A stretch of 64,000 bases of DNA from Crotalaria pallida (lineage: Eukaryota; Streptophyta; Magnoliopsida; Fabales; Fabaceae): positions 99,639,290-99,703,289 of the forward strand of contig CM075649.1 of NCBI GenBank assembly GCA_037953625.1. Direction: 5' to 3'. Shown piece after piece: positions 42,601 to 53,269 of this stretch. Under the pieces are notes generated by a model that saw nothing but the letters and a program-made list of their open reading frames with translations, had not been told where the DNA came from and did no database searches. The translations under genes and the position numbers were made by a program. Position 1 is the first letter of the stretch; each line of letters starts with the position of its first letter.

Positions 42601-45600
42601 TTCTCAAAACTACTCAAGTATTTTGACCAGTTTTTGAAAAATATAATTTTTATTTTCTTTCCCTCCAAAACCTCTCCTATAATTACCTCTAGGTCCCCAA
42701 ATCAGAAACTAATATGCAAAATATTTATTTTCTCATATTAAAAACTATAAAATATTATCATTTATAATAAATCGCTTTGTAATCAAGAATATTAATAAAG
42801 ATAATTAATTATAAATAAGGTTTTTAATTAATATTTTATTAATAAGGGGTTAAAAATCTGGGATGTTACACTCTTCCCCACTTAAAAGGAATTTCGACCC
42901 CGAAATTCTTCTTTAAAGATTCTATAATTTCCAAAGTTACACAAAAGGTTGTTCTGGTGTTATATATTTTCAAAATATAATTAAGGAGAACCCTTCCCCA
43001 CTTAAAAGGAATTTTCTTATACTTTTTCAAACTCTCTGCCCCAAAATGTTTCACAAAATATTTCAAATGAACTTTTTCTCAAATAAAACTTTTGCATTCC
43101 AAAACATATGCAAATCCTTGTTCTCATACAAGGGTTTTTTCTTAAACTTCCTCAATTAAAACATTTTCCAAAGATCTTTTTGAGGAAAAACTTGTCCCAA
43201 TGCGCACTCTGATCACTCAAGCACGAGTAAGGAATTATTCGTATGACTTTATACCTTAATAGTTGTAAACATTAGGGTGATCAGTCCTAATATTTAAACT
43301 ATCAATAATAAAATCATCCCTTTCAGACATAATCTTTCTCAAGAAAGACTATACGATTTACCTTTAAGTTAGATGAACTTAAAGATAAGGAACATTATCG
43401 TCGCTATCAGACTTAGTCAGATAGCCAAATTCTAGAGAAACTTCCGTTGGGGAGACAAATACTTGTCCTATCCCGGTGGTTGTTAATCTCTCTAGACTTA
43501 ACTGATCCTTCTCTTTCTGTAGCGCTCAAAGAAGTTTATCACATCCAACTGTGATAAGGGTTTTGATCACAGAATTTCAAGTTAAAGGCCTGCTCAGATT
43601 TTCAGATTACAGAATGATTTAAATAACGCAATCGAAAACATTTGACTACGTTAATTCAGACAGGCGAAGGAATAACTCAGACTACCTATATCCGAATCTA
43701 ACTCGTATCCTAACAGGATGGAAGACTCTTCCATTCTAGATTTGCTGGTTGGCCATTCCCTTCTCGTATTTCTCCTTCAAGCAATCCGACGAATAAGACT
43801 TCATTTTCTTGCGACTGAAATCAAATATCCCTTTCAGACATATCACTATTCAGTCCATGATGATGCGCCTCACCTTCTCACCTTAAAGTTGACAAACGAT
43901 TTCTTTCCATCGGCTTTTCAGTTACTTTCATGCAATTGAGGTTTCCTTACCCCTCATGCATGAATTTCTGGTCCCCATAGTTAACTCACTTATCCTCTTT
44001 CTACTCTTATATTGATCTCAAACACCTGTTTTTATCAGCTTCCTGTGCTTTCGCCATCATCCTTACCAATTCTACACATGCTTACTAATGTCAGAAAATC
44101 CCTTATTCCTCAATGGTTAATAACTGGTTTGAAATTCGGACATCATTCTTTTCGAACTCCGCATGTTTGAACCTTCTGTTAAAATTGCAATGAAACATAC
44201 TTTCTCGGTCTTTTGAACTTGCCAATATTTTCCCCGAGATTCATATTGCCCTACCTTATTTACAACAATTTAGTCTCCTTTCTAATTTCCAGAGACTTCA
44301 TCCTTGAGTAATTCTCTAGTGACATGCCAATCCTTTGCTTCCAATATCAGATTTACATAGTTCCACTATGTCATAGCTTCACCACGCAGCATATAAGTGG
44401 TATAACCTTCACTCATCCATTTTGCTTAACTCCATAATTATTAGCCTTCAATTTCCAAATCATTCGGAATCCAAACTCTTGCCTTTAAAATGTCCCCTAT
44501 GAAACTTAGGTTTCTTCCCTTTTCGAGATCAATCTCTTATTTGTCCTTAGCTCTTCAGTTCTTTGTTGCAATTCACGAATTCGAGTTAGGAATTCTATTG
44601 TGATTTACAATCTTCCCTTCTTACTTCTCGTCGGTCTACTTGTATCATCAAGCTCGAATCTATTAGACTCCTTAAAACCACTTCCTTAACCCCCATAGAG
44701 CTCGTACGAATTGCCTTTCGGCCCATTGTAATTGCTTCCTCATTTGCTTCGTCATGACGACGACAGAGTCTCCGATCATGAGCCTTTAAAATCCTGTCCG
44801 TCGGCGTTGCCCCTTGTTCAACTCCTCTTGGTTGAACAATTACTTCAACTCTCCTCGGTTATTAACACTTAAAGCGTAGTGACACGGGGAGAAGGCCTCA
44901 AGCCCTCAAAGCAACCATAATCGTTGCAAAGCTCAAGTCATGCGCCGAGTGAGTTACCTTGTGTGTATTCAATCACTTAGATGCATACACATCAACCTTC
45001 CCTTCTTAAAACTACCTCCTTCCAAGTCCTGGCCTCGACACATGAAAATATGCTTCAATACTTTTGCATGAATCGAGTGGGAGTAACACAGGAGGGAATG
45101 TTAACCTTCCTAAAATCACATCCAAATGTGATAAAAGATGATGGATCGAATTTAACTTAGTGTCGTGATCGAATACCTCGTCACTTTAATCTAAACAGAC
45201 TTTAGAAACAAATCTGGTAATTTCATAGGGTCTCTAATTTTAGAACAACTAGGTGAATCCGACTTCAACCTATTCACACATTTACAATAAGCAAAAGAAT
45301 GGGTAACTCCCGAATCGAACACAATCATGCAAAGTTGGTTTTGAAATAAATGGTTACCTTGCACGAGATCAAGAGATTGGTTAGCTTCTACTCTATTCAG
45401 GGTAAACACTTTGCCTTGAGTCTTTGGTTTGCTAGCAAGTCCGATGTGGTTACTTTTAACAGATTCTCTGCAGTAACGTGCTATATGACCCTGCTTTCCA
45501 CAGTTGAAACAATTACTTGTTGCCCAGCAAATTCTTCCATAATGATGATGCTTACACTTCTCACAGTAAGGAGCATTACCGCGAGATTTGACCCCATCCT

Positions 45601-47203
45601 TAACTTCAGTTCTTCCTTTGCCTCGGTTCTGATCAAAATATGGACTCTTATTCCGATGATCAAATATTTTCGTTCTTTGTGGTCCATAACTCTGCTGGTT
45701 ACCCTTTGCCTGATCAGCTAATACCTCAACCTTCATGTCATCCTCATACATTCGACACATATCTACCAACGTAGGAAAACTTTGAATCTTCTGATAACTA
45801 AAAACAGATTTCAGTTCAGGTCTCAAACCACCTTCAAACTTGATGCATTTGCTCCTCTCATCGGGATTGTTTTGATAGTATGGAGAGTACTTCATCAGTT
45901 CCTCGAACTTAGCCGCGTACTCACCCACACTCATGTCTCCTTGCTTTAATTGCAGAAATTCAATTTCCTTCTTCCTTCTTAAGTCTTCCGAGAAGTATTT
46001 ATTGAGAAACTTCTCCATAAACACACCCCAATTAATATCCCTTCCTTCATAGTGTAGGAGCTGAACTGTGTGATCCCACCAGTTCTCAGCCTCATCTTCT
46101 AACATATAAACTGCATATGCCATCTTCTGAGCCTCAGTGCAGTCTAATGTTCTGAAGATCTTATCCATAGCATGAATTCACTTATTAGCCTCCTCAGGCT
46201 TAAATCCTCCTTCGAATTTAGGTGGATTACAACTTCTAAAATCCGCCAAACTCTTAGCTTCTGAATTACCAACATTATATTGATGAGGTGGTTGTTGAGA
46301 TTGTTGTTGCCGCCACTGATGTATAGATTCCAACACAGCGGTGATTCTCTCTAATATCATGTCAGTATGATTTCTGTTTCTAGTCGTCATAATAGACCTG
46401 CGCTATGGGCTCATGGTCACATATGATGGACTAAAGAAACATTCATCATACAACCTATACTAAGGCTATAACAATAGCTTTCAACAATGCATTCGATTTC
46501 CATTTTGTATTAATTGCTCAATTAGAGCAAGATACTAATATTCAAAACAATAAATATGCCCTGTGGATACCTGCTTGATGTTGATGACTACCCTTCTGGA
46601 GCTACTTCCACTACTACATGATCTGACTTTTGCTCTGATACCACTAAGTGTGACACCCTCAAGATAACCGAAGTAATTAATACAAACTAAATGCTATTAC
46701 TTGAGAATATATGGATTTGTTTAATATTAGAAAATACTGGATTCAAAATTTTTCTTTTTATTTTCTAAAGAGTCGGGTGCACAAACCAAAACATAGGACA
46801 TTTGGAGAATAGTTTACGTATTACTTTTTAAAATCAAATTCGACATTTGCTTTGCTCAAAAACTAGTTTCGCAAATCTTAGATAGCATTCTCTTTGAAAA
46901 TAGGATGTATTATATTTCATATAACATAACTTAAGTAATGCCATCCAATTTTTCATCTAAACAACTGATACCATTTCAAAATGTCATAGCCGAATTCTTT
47001 TTAAATCAATATCAGAGAAAGCGGAAATAACAGGACTATGTAATAAACCATAATATAACATAGATTTTATAAAAAGGTACGAAATACATAGTCCAGCGGT
47101 AAAGATCTCCGAAATCCCATTACAAGTCCATAAGGCTATGGATATATATATATGTGCATCAAAATGGACCATAACTCAAGAGTTTTCAAAAGGAATTTCC
47201 TCA

Positions 47204-47255
<52 letters not shown>

Positions 47256-50200
47256 CAAAATATAAAACTCTAAGGCTGGTCTCATGACATTAGTAGCAGC
47301 AGTAGTAGTAGAAGTCTCCAAGAAGGAGCAACAATCATCATCCAACATCATCATCATCAGCAGCAAATCTCCTCCACAGCATCCATCACACCGGATCCCT
47401 GATCCTCATCATTTACCTTATGCACATACCTAGGGATCATCGCCTCTCCATTGACTCCCGATAGAATGAACGACAGGCTCGCCTCCGCTCTCGTCTTCGA
47501 CAGGATCCTCCTTGATCTTATTTGAAGGAGTAGGTACCCTACCACTGAGTACAAGGTCTGCTGAAGACGTGACCTTAATAGGACTCCTTGAAATAGATGG
47601 GGGAGTCTCCTCTCGAATGACTCTAAAAGAAAAAGGATGTGAGCGGGTAGGTTGGAATTGAAAACCGCGATACGAGCCAGCTGGCCGAGTGGGAGATGAT
47701 CCAGGGTAAGTATAAAAAGTTGGTACATGCATAGTGTATATGATGGGAATCCTAAACCTACGAGGTCGGAACCGATTCAGTGGGTTAAGGTGATAAAAGG
47801 TAATTTCTACATTCCCCTCATACACCACTCGGAGATCCTCGTAGATCCATATGCCACTAAGAAGTGGGCGGATCTCGATGCAAGCGATGTAGCGTGACAT
47901 CACCTACAAGGGCATAGGGGTAAGCAATTCTATACACATAATCAATAGAGCATAAATGTTTAAGCAACATACTTATGCATAGATAACCCCAAATCAGTTA
48001 ACAACCACAGTTAACACTTAGCAAACACTTAATGCAAATAAGATGTTCACACTCATTCTTGATATCAAGCCTTAACTTAATTAAGGATAAGTGGCATGAT
48101 GCCTGACATTCTTCTTTTTCTGAGATTCTCCATCTAATGTCCTCACAGACGTCAATCCAATACAACAGTGCATTCCCAGATTACGAATACGTTATCAGAA
48201 CGTATGGCGTACTAGCTCGGAAGTGATAAAAACGTCACACTACCTGGTGAACGTCACGTCGCCCAAGGACGTAAACCTATCACTTCTCAACATACAACGG
48301 GTGTGATAAAAAACGTCACCACATCTGATGAACATCACGTCGCCTAAGGACGTAAAGCTTATCACTTGTGATACACAACAGAGGTGATAAACAACGTCAC
48401 CATGTCTGATGAACGTCACGTCGCCAAAACGTAAACCTTACCACTTGTGTGCATCACACCGTTGAAACATCAAATCAATAGTATATCACATACTGCCCAC
48501 ATTGTCCACCTTAATGTGTCATCGAGCTAGTAGCAACTTTTAGTATTCCCAGAGGTCCTCCTCATGTCACCCGAACATGAATGAATGATCTAACATCCAA
48601 ACTCAAGAATGAATGCAATATCTTAGCTTAAAGAAACTGATTGGTTTATTTTAATATATAACGTGCCACCCGAGCAACGTTATGACTTGCCACCCGAGCA
48701 ACGTCCCGTCATCCAAACGGAATAACCATATCATCAATCAATTTCTTTTAAAACTTAGATCACTTGGATTATTATCATTTAAGTATTAACAGAATGATTC
48801 AGAATTAAAAATGGTATTTTTAAGTTTCTGGCTAAAATACTCGAGTGTTCTTCAGACTACTCGAGTGGTTCTTCAGTTTTTCCCAGATTACTCGAGTGAT
48901 TCATGAACACTCGAGTGTTCTTCATCAAATCCAGAATACTCGAGTGACTCATGCACTACTCAAGTGGTTTATCAAAAAATGTTCTTGTACATCAGTTGAT
49001 ACTCGAGTTCTGGGTCTGGTACTCGAGTGTCTGGAACAAAAGACACACTATTTTAACAAAAAATACTCGAGTATCAAGCCAAGTACTCGAGTCTTTTCAT
49101 ACAGAACAGACTGAAAACTTGGTTTTAACATACCATTTTCAATTCTAACCATTTCTAATCCAATCCAATGATCAACAGAGCTTACATTATACATATTAAA
49201 CATGTTCCAACACAAAAACAACAACTTATTACACTGAATCGAATCTGAGCAACAATTATGCATAAAAACACATTTTCAACAACTTAACGTACCAAATTTA
49301 GTTCCACACACTTTTGGCATGAAAACAACTTGCATATAGCTCACATGCAACATATAGAACTTGCTCAGAACAACTTTAGAGCACCGGTTGGTCTCCAAAC
49401 CAATTTCCTTATTCAAACTAAGCCCTTAGAGCCTCTTGGTGGCTCTCTAATCAAATGCATGCAATTTAAACTCTATCTAGTGAATATAAAGCTTTCCCCT
49501 TACCACTTAGACGTGAATCAACAGAGACTTTATCAAAACTTAGCTTCCAAGCTGGATTCCCCAAACTCCACACTGAAACAGAGCAGTTTCAGCAGAGCAC
49601 CAAGATTGAATTGGTTGATGCATAAGACAGACATAAAAATTGGGGAAATTAGTTTCTATATACTCTCTACAATTCGTACTAGCTAAAGAGACAAGATTCA
49701 CATGGAGAGGTTGCCTGAGCTTACCAAAATCGAGCTCCAAAGTAAGCTCCAGGAAACCTGAGACTGCAACGGACCCTGACTTCCAATCTTCGATTCTTCC
49801 AAACTACGAACTCTCAGCTCACAATTTTTGTGTCTATACAAAGCTCGTGATGTGAGCTTTGTATTGGTGTATGATTTGTGGCTTAACTCTAAACAGAGAA
49901 GGAGAATCGATTGAATCAAATCGAAAACCCTAACTCAAGCAAAACTCACGAAATTGGCAAATGGGTTGGTTGATTCATCAACCATGGCTTAAATAGTCCT
50001 CCACCAAGCTCATGCAGCTCGACACAAGGGCCTCAGACGTGTTGAAGGACTGATTTCGTGTCCACACGGCGAAAACTCGGTGGTGACTCATCAAAACGCA
50101 TTAACTCGTCCAACTCTGACCAGAATACTCGAGTATTCTCAAAACTACTCGAGTATTTTGACCAGTTTTTGAAAAATATAATTTTTATTTTCTTTCTCTC

Positions 50201-50936
50201 CAAAACCTCTCCTATAATTACCTCTAGGTCCCCAAATCAGAAACTAATATGAAAAATATTTATTTTCTCATATTAAAAACTATCAAATATTATCATTCAT
50301 AATAAATCGCTTTGTAATCAAGAATATTAATAAAGATAATTAATTATAAATAAGCTTTTTAATTAATATTTTATTAATCAGGGGTTAAAAATCTGGGATG
50401 TTACAGACCTAATTGAATCCTACATGGCACATTAAAATGCTTTGTTGGCCCAAACGTGACACCTTCTTAATAGTCCAACATGGCATTAGGGCCAACAAAG
50501 CATTTAACGTGCCACGTAGGATTCTGTTAGGTCCCTCTGACGAAATTGGATGGGAGGGACTAACGTGACGCCACATTGATCTTTGGGGAGTTTAAGAGAT
50601 TCCACAAATATTCCAAGGACCTAATTGATTCCACTGGTATCTTTCGGGGACCTATGTGACTATTAACTCTAAAATATTTATAACACTGATTGAATCCTAA
50701 GAAATTCTAAACCAGTATGGGTCTAGCTAGCTATTCCTAGTTTAAAATAGTTTTGTTTCTGAGAGGTTTCAATTTTTTAATGGGCTTCAACTATGCAGGT
50801 GCTAAATTTGGAAGCCATGGACAAATCTCGACACTGGAATATAGTTGGCTGTAGTGCATACACTGGTGAAGGTCTGCTTGAGGGATTTGATTGGTTGGTC
50901 CAGGACATAGCTTCAAGAATCTACATGCTCGACTAA
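36534..50936 (+). CDS. ARL2: ADP-ribosylation factor-like GTPase ARL2 (TITAN5/HALLIMASCH)
   Basis: Five exons: 36534-36598, 36710-36820, 37900-38062, 38557-38637 and 50799-50936. All have GT-AG introns. They sum to 558 nt, exactly 185 codons plus TAA, the usual ARL2 length. GTPase motifs are complete: GLDNSGKT (P-loop), switch I with PTLGFN, WDVGGQ (G3), NKHD (G4; most relatives have NKQD) and a CSAYTGEG region (G5). ARL2 acts in tubulin-cofactor-dependent microtubule biogenesis; its loss in Arabidopsis arrests embryos. The N-terminus (MGLLSIIRK) has no typical Cys for lipid addition but keeps the Gly2. Intron 4 is 12161 bp because two nested transposons lie in it. No frame or splice defect was seen, so the gene looks functional. 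Confidence 0.92.
39615..39654. repeat. (AT)n microsatellite in 3' LTR
   Basis: About 20 AT units; the matching site of the 5' LTR (47142-47153) has about 6. Confidence 0.85.
39896..40369 (-). CDS. Open frame inside the LTR, unknown product
   Basis: 157 codons, in the sense direction of the element, basic and Pro/Arg-rich, starting MMSRYIACIEIRPLL. No domain recognised. The same frame is open in the other LTR (47430-47903). The two copies differ by about nine residues, mostly non-silent, so there is no sign of selection since insertion. It may be an LTR-borne relic of an old coding sequence or chance. Confidence 0.3.
   Translation of the reverse strand: MMSRYIACIEIRPLLSGIWIYEDLRVVYEGKVEITFYHLNPLNRFRPRRFRIPIIYTMHVPTFYTYPGSSPTRLARSYHGFQFQPTRSHPFSFRVIREETPPSISRSPIMVTSSSDLVPSGRVPSPSNKIKEDPVEDESEGEPVVHSIGSQWRGDDP
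41308..41570. repeat. Cluster of ACTCGAGT palindromes in gypsy LTR
   Basis: Ten copies of a TACTCGAGTG-like word in about 260 bp; a further pair lies at 42590-42620. The other LTR has the same cluster at 48838-49105 with one copy mutated to ACTCAAGT. Copies are separated by 12-45 bp of non-repeated sequence. Confidence 0.8.
42871..45190 (-). other. Non-coding internal region of the intron-4 gypsy element
   Basis: About 2.3 kb where protease end, RT, RNase H and integrase should be. No RT (YxDD), RNase H or DDE motif was seen in any frame. A polypurine tract (minus strand AAGTGGGGAAGAG, 42871-42883) adjoins the 3' LTR. It is either heavily decayed or replaced by other sequence. Confidence 0.6.
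45191..46390 (-). pseudogene. Ty3/gypsy gag with start of protease
   Basis: Minus strand from Met at 46390. A short N-terminal part ends at TGA 46175-46177 in the context EEANK-stop-IHAMDKIF; one base change (probably TGG to TGA) explains it. The same frame then runs 325 codons. It holds a Retrotrans_gag capsid domain (ENWWDHTVQLL, FMEKFLNKYF, VGEYAAKFEELM), a zinc knuckle CFNCGKQGHIARYC preceded by a second Cys/His cluster, and a protease-like MIVFDSGVTHSF. The frame is lost soon after. The chromovirus-like gag and Met-type PBS suggest the Tekay/Del branch, but no pol remains to confirm it. Confidence 0.8.
46632..46643 (-). other. Primer binding site, tRNA-iMet type
   Basis: The minus strand reads TGGTATCAGAGC five bases after the 5' LTR. 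Confidence 0.9.
47206..47254. repeat. (AT)n microsatellite in 5' LTR
   Basis: About 24 AT units; the matching site of the 3' LTR (39706-39723) has about 9. Confidence 0.85.
47430..47903 (-). CDS. Second copy of the LTR open frame, unknown product
   Basis: The 5' LTR counterpart of 39896-40369, also 157 codons, with the same start and stop. Its survival in both LTRs is expected from recent insertion. Confidence 0.3.
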   Translation of the reverse strand: MMSRYIACIEIRPLLSGIWIYEDLRVVYEGNVEITFYHLNPLNRFRPRRFRIPIIYTMHVPTFYTYPGSSPTRPAGSYRGFQFQPTRSHPFSFRVIREETPPSISRSPIKVTSSADLVLSGRVPTPSNKIKEDPVEDESGGEPVVHSIGSQWRGDDP

Positions 50937-51934
50937 TGCTTGTTTATGCCATCACCCAGGAAATATGGTCAAAATGGGAATTTTTTCCAAACCTAATATG
51001 CTGTCATTGAAAGACATAGAGCAAATGAGATGTTCCAATGGGAAACCATTTTCTTTGTCTGTAAAAATATAAGATTGAATACAGGAAGAGATTTTGTAAA
51101 TGACCTTGCAGGTTGGAAGCATTTTGCCCTGCACTCGTGCAAGAAAAGGTGCAGTTGTGCACTCTATTTCTTACTAGATATTGTGGGTATCCAATGGTTT
51201 TTCAGCAAGATCCTACCGGTTGCTGGACTTGTTTGCAAAATTTAATAAATTACTTAAATGCAAACCTAAGTGTGTCCTGGTTAAAAACTTGTGATGTCCT
51301 ATTATCATTTTGCCTTCATCCTCTTCCTCCAGCAGCAACAGCAGTATCCCGAACATCAGTAGCAGCAGCATCCCAGGACGGGGTTGGAGAATATTTCGGT
51401 GACTTGGTGCCGCGACAGAAGGTTCATTCAATACAAAAAAAATATTTCAAGGGTAAGAAAAATGAAAGGTCAATTTTCACGATGAAAAAATCAGGTCAAC
51501 CATTATGTTTAGGTTTCAACTAATGTTAGAACCTTCTTCCCACAAATCAACTAAGTCATTAAGTTCGATAGCAGTACATATCTTTTTGTCTCACTTGCCC
51601 TGCACTCACCACACTCAAAAGATAAATAGCCTTCAAATAATGACACTATAGCAATAGCATTGTCACTGGTGAACCACCAAGGAAGCACGTTCTCTCTCAT
51701 CACTTAAAACATGATGGCCAGCGGAGATAGTAGTTGAAGATGGTGGTTGACATAGTCAGAGGAAATTAGGAAAAAAAAACCTGCCTTCAAAATTAAAAAA
51801 ATTTAACAATATTAATTTACAACCATTGATTAAAATATTTATCAAAATCTACGGTCTTGATAATAGGACTTTGCAGCAAAAACTTAAACAAATTGCTGGT
51901 AACAATTTTTAGCCATTGATTAGTTTTAAGTGAA
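50937..51934 (+). other. ARL2 3' UTR and downstream flank
   Basis: Follows the ARL2 stop. Possible poly(A) signals include AATAAA at about 51244. Open frames here (for example at 51113-51523) have no recognisable domain and are probably chance or UTR. Confidence 0.5.
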
Positions 51935-52054
51935 TCTCAATGAATGAGATTTCAAGTGCACATGTGCACCCGGTGCGGGGCAAAATTTCACTGCAGGTTG
52001 GGCGATCTATCAATGAATGATATGGAATTTCTTATTATGATAGTTTTTATCTTA
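51935..52054 (+). repeat. Left arm of perfect 120-bp inverted repeat
   Basis: Begins TCTCAATGAATGAGATTTC and ends AGTTTTTATCTTA. Its complement at 54867-54986 is identical over all 120 bases as read here. Confidence 0.9.
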
Positions 52055-53269
52055 CTGAAAGGGAATGATATGATAATGTTATCACGCATCTCTTAAAAGC
52101 TTTGATAAATTGAAAACGACGTTGAATTTAGTGCACATATACATATGGAGCAGCTTTAGAAGGTAGACCTTAAGCACGGTCTTATGTTGTTTAATTAGAA
52201 TTAAATTTTATAAGCATTTTAAGTGAAGATGAAGTTGGGGAGCAAAAGAAAATTCAAGACCCTCCATAAGCGTCAATATCCACAATTCCACATGGAGAAG
52301 TGGCTTTGTTGTGCATAATATTTTGTATTTTTTTTCTTTTCCTTTTGGTTCGTTAGTGTAGAGTGGAACATTGTAAATACTATCATCAACAAATAGCAAG
52401 GGGACAGATCCAGAAAATATGAAGGAGATGATTTATTTTTATAGACATGTAAGAAGTATTTATGGTAAGATGTTTTATTGAGAACAGCGCAATCATAAAA
52501 TTTGATAAGCCCCTCACAGTATCAGTAGACCCAACCTTACAAAGGAAGAAAAATTATTCATTTTTGTTAAGAAAGTGTAGAAAAATGGTATGGAGCCAAT
52601 ATATAAGGTAGCTTATCTTGAGTGGTTTTTTATGCCAACGATTCCATTATAGTATATAGTGTGCTAAGGAAAAGATATTCCAAATTACTTTTTTCTATTA
52701 TGTTGGGTTACAAAAGTAAAGTTCATTACTTTATTTATTTATAAATTAAGTGAGCAAATGAAAAAGGCAAATTGAAGTTTTATGCTAAAAATCATTGATG
52801 ATAAAAAGATAAAAAGAAACTTGCAACTATTAATTTTTTTTACAAAAAAAAATATACTATTAAAAAAATTATGGGCTTTTTTGGGCCCAGGATGACCGCC
52901 CTCCTCACCCTCCCTTAGGTTCGGCACTGGTTTTGAGTGCAACTAATTGAGTGCAGCTAAAAAACTCTAGTGACATACTTTGGCTTATTTATGTCTTTAG
53001 TCTCTAAAAGTTCAGCGTGCTTTGATTTTAGTCGTTAAAAATTATTTTAACCGAGACTAATTTTTAATTTTTCAAATATTTTGATTTTGGTCATCTCCTA
53101 CTCCGAAAAACCAGCTTGTTATTTGACCTTGAGCAACCAGTTCATACACCAGCAATTGGCCTCCATGCATCGAGGCCAAGTTGAGCTACATTGTGGCTAG
53201 TTATATATAGCAGAGCAGTTTCATGGGCATCCACTGAGGACTCCTACCCAATTCATTGATTGCTTATAT
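52055..53269. other. AT-rich sequence inside the inverted-repeat segment
   Basis: No gene seen. It holds generic dispersed repeat sequence near 52980-53100 (TTAGTCTCTAAAAGTTC-like) and no similarity to ARL2. Confidence 0.45.

Larger units (their letters stand above)
39123..42870 (-). repeat. 3' LTR of the intron-4 gypsy element
   Basis: 3748 bp, same content as the 5' LTR. The (AT)n tracts differ: here 39615-39654 is long and 39706-39723 short. Confidence 0.9.
39123..50405 (-). mobile_element. Ty3/gypsy LTR retrotransposon in ARL2 intron 4
   Basis: 11283 bp on the minus strand, antisense to ARL2. 5' LTR 46649-50405, Met-type PBS 46632-46643, gag 45191-46390, long non-coding internal part, polypurine tract 42871-42883 and 3' LTR 39123-42870. 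The target duplication GACCT lies at 39118-39122 and 50406-50410. LTR ends are TGTAACATCCCAG and GGGT(G)TCACA. LTRs are unusually long and highly similar. No RT, RNase H or integrase is seen, so the copy is non-autonomous. Confidence 0.9.
46649..50405 (-). repeat. 5' LTR of the intron-4 gypsy element
   Basis: 3757 bp. It contains a (AT)n tract (47206-47254), a 157-codon open frame, an ACTCGAGT palindrome cluster (48838-49100) and several GACGTAAA/AACGTCAC words (48220-48440). Confidence 0.9.
38937..50669. mobile_element. Foldback MITE (Mutator type), split by a retrotransposon
   Basis: Left piece 38937-39122, right piece 50406-50669, about 445 bp when joined. Terminal inverted repeats begin GAGTTAATAGTCAC and match for about 100 bp. 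The 9-bp direct repeat TAAAATATT flanks the outside (38928-38936 and 50670-50678). A 9-bp duplication is the signature of Mutator-like elements. The left arm has an internal duplication of the GGAATCAGTTAGGT unit. It sits in ARL2 intron 4. Confidence 0.75.

Noticed and set aside
51113..51523. 136-codon + frame after ARL2
   Set aside because: No domain, low-complexity Ala/Ser stretch; most likely UTR or chance.
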